A DNA stretch of 41,136 bases from Polaromonas sp. (lineage in GTDB: Bacteria; Pseudomonadota; Gammaproteobacteria; Burkholderiales; Burkholderiaceae_C), in contig RDZZ01000045.1 of assembly GCA_004293655.1 (NCBI GenBank), positions 1-41,136 of the forward strand, in the 5' to 3' direction. Position 1 is the first letter of the stretch. Each line of letters starts with the position of its first letter. Below are positions 40,140 to 41,136 of this stretch, one piece after another. Position numbers and translations under genes: made by a program. The notes beneath the pieces were generated by a model that worked only from the letters and a program-made list of their open reading frames with translations, was not told the origin of the DNA and made no database searches.

Positions 40140-40766
40140 ATGGAACCCACCCAGAACGCTGTGGTCTATATTGTTGACGACGATGCCAGCGTGCGGGACG
40201 CGCTGGCCTGGCTGCTGCGCTCGCGCCGCCTCTACAGCGAAGCGTTTGACAGCGGCGAAGCGTTTGATGCACGCCTGGCAGGCGGCTTGGAGGTCACCAC
40301 GCCCTCATGCGTGCTGCTGGACATGCGCATGCACGGCCTGAGTGGCCTGGGCCTGTTTGAAAAGCTCATCGGCTACGGCTTGCAAGCCACGCTGCCGGTT
40401 ATTTTTTTGACTGGCCATGCCGATGTGCCAACCGCCGTGGCTACCGTCAAACAGGGCGCGTTCGATTTTTTTGAAAAACCTTTTTCAGACAATGCACTGG
40501 TAGATCGCATCGAGCAGGCGCTGGCCCAGTCGGCAGTGGCCCTGAGCCAGCACAGCGCCTCACACAGCCTGCAGGAGCAGCTCGACGGCCTCACGGAACG
40601 GGAAAAAGCCGTGATGCGGCTGGTGGTGGGCGGCCTGCCCAACAAGCTGGTGGCCGATCAGCTCCACATCAGCGTGCGCACTGTCGAAGTACACCGCTCC
40701 CGCGTGTTTGAAAAAATGCGCGTCAAGTCAGCGGTTGAGTTGGCCAATTTGCTACGAAATTTATAG
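40140..40766 (+). CDS. dctR: DctR-like response regulator (FixJ/LuxR type)
   Basis: 208 codons. Receiver domain with acidic pocket Asp13-Asp15 (VDDDASVRD), phospho-acceptor Asp61 (LLDMRM), Thr91 (LTGHADVP) and Lys113 (FEKPF), then a LuxR-type helix-turn-helix (LTEREKAVMRLVVGGLPNKLVADQLHISVRTVEVHRSRVFEKM, about 143-190). The partner kinase ends 80 bp upstream. The last five codons and stop lie within an AT-rich palindromic element (40748-40810), which therefore supplies the C-terminus LLRNL. Confidence 0.92.
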   Translation: MEPTQNAVVYIVDDDASVRDALAWLLRSRRLYSEAFDSGEAFDARLAGGLEVTTPSCVLLDMRMHGLSGLGLFEKLIGYGLQATLPVIFLTGHADVPTAVATVKQGAFDFFEKPFSDNALVDRIEQALAQSAVALSQHSASHSLQEQLDGLTEREKAVMRLVVGGLPNKLVADQLHISVRTVEVHRSRVFEKMRVKSAVELANLLRNL

Positions 40767-40810
40767 CTAAAAGACTCGATGGTACCTGCTGCAGCCGCCT
40801 TTTTTATAAG
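40748..40810. repeat. AT-rich palindromic element at dctR stop
   Basis: GCTACGAAATTTATAGC (40751-40767) forms the GCTAY...ATAGC core and contains the dctR stop codon. It is followed by GCTGCAGCCGCCTTTTTTAT, which could end transcription. Confidence 0.55.
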
Positions 40811-40811
40811 A

Positions 40812-41050
40812 TTATTTTGCGCCCAGTGCCGCGTCGAGCTTGTCCAGCGTCACCAGACCCGCGCCACATCGCCACGGCTGGCGCGCAGGGCTGTGAACGG
40901 GCCAGCCACTCACGCCAAACGCGTTGAGGTTTGCACGACAGCCGTGCTCAATGACGGGTTGTTCTGGCGGATGGCCAGCAAGGGTCGTTCGGTATGTTTG
41001 TGTTGAGCGCTTCGCGCGATGCGCATTTGACCCCTCATTCCGTTTTCAGA
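40812..41050 (-). pseudogene. Possible C-terminal gene remnant
   Basis: A minus-strand frame ending in GAGLVTLDKLDAALGAK and TAA (40812-40814) looks like a genuine protein C-terminus, but the frame upstream turns into unconvincing sequence and stops near 41050 without a clear start. It may be the tail of a broken gene. The rest of the stretch to 41136 holds a short plus-strand frame from ATG 41061 (MRREAADSALTAKAEQQHTV) that runs off the edge and that I cannot identify. Confidence 0.25.
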
Positions 41051-41118
41051 TCAATAGGAGATGAGGCGCGAAGCCGCAGACAGTGCTTTAACGGCCAAGG
41101 CGGAGCAACAACATACCG

Positions 41119-41136
41119 TATGGATATGGATATGGA
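41119..41136. repeat. 6-bp tandem repeat at right edge
   Basis: Three units of TATGGA up to the last base, probably continuing beyond the window. Confidence 0.8.

Overview
The window looks like chromosomal DNA of a GC-rich betaproteobacterium, most likely Comamonadaceae (Rhodoferax/Polaromonas-like). The grounds are the codon use, the glnE-yhdP-nitrilase order, an RF2 gene with a programmed frameshift, and short interspersed ATAGC...GGGCC...TTTT elements that I associate with that family. No plasmid, phage, CRISPR or rRNA genes were seen. Both ends fall in short tandem repeats (9-bp units at the start, 6-bp units at the end), so the window may be a whole contig that broke at repeats.

Layout. 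1-360: 5' part of an unknown membrane protein gene running off the left edge, plus a regulator-like palindrome. 361-3121: acyl-CoA synthetase and a divergent alpha/beta hydrolase. 3131-6031: prfB, a HAD phosphatase gene wedged between prfB and a decayed duplicate of the prfB 3' end, then a Phd/VapC-type toxin-antitoxin pair; this is the clearest accessory island. 6124-10909: pepN, fbp, tRNA-Thr(CGU) with its own promoter and terminator, and an Asp/Glu/hydantoin racemase-family gene. 10981-19975, all minus strand: dacB, an NTF2-like gene and SDR pair, then a tightly coupled operon of FAD oxidoreductase, DUF1365, Cfa-like methyltransferase, chalcone-isomerase-like, MFS and DUF3833 genes. 20436-22775: periplasmic glutathione peroxidase, a di-iron ferritin-like/acyl-desaturase-like protein, and rfaE2 (heptose-1-phosphate adenylyltransferase). 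22989-29585: a TetR-OMF-MFP-RND efflux operon. 29970-37929: glnE, divergent yhdP, and a nitrilase-family amidase. 37978-40766: a DctS/DctR-like two-component system.

The most interesting system is the minus-strand lipid-remodelling operon (14052-19975, with SDR and NTF2-like genes downstream and a glutathione peroxidase upstream). Its gene set is that of the ECF sigma-E/ChrR photooxidative-stress clusters of other proteobacteria, and the FAD + DUF1365 + Cfa-like core resembles systems that methylate and modify unsaturated phospholipid chains in situ. The Cfa-like protein has Gln where E. coli Cfa has its bicarbonate-site His, suggesting chain methylation rather than cyclopropanation. No sigma factor or ChrR is present in the window.

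The second theme is small repeats. Four copies of a GCAGAG-rich inverted-repeat element sit just past gene ends; two are near-identical and inverted, bracketing a 9-kb block. About ten copies of a smaller GCTAY...ATAGC palindromic element lie in intergenic DNA and, in frame, inside at least three protein genes. Tandem repeats with units divisible by three have expanded inside several genes, including seven 9-bp units at the ferritin-like/rfaE2 junction.
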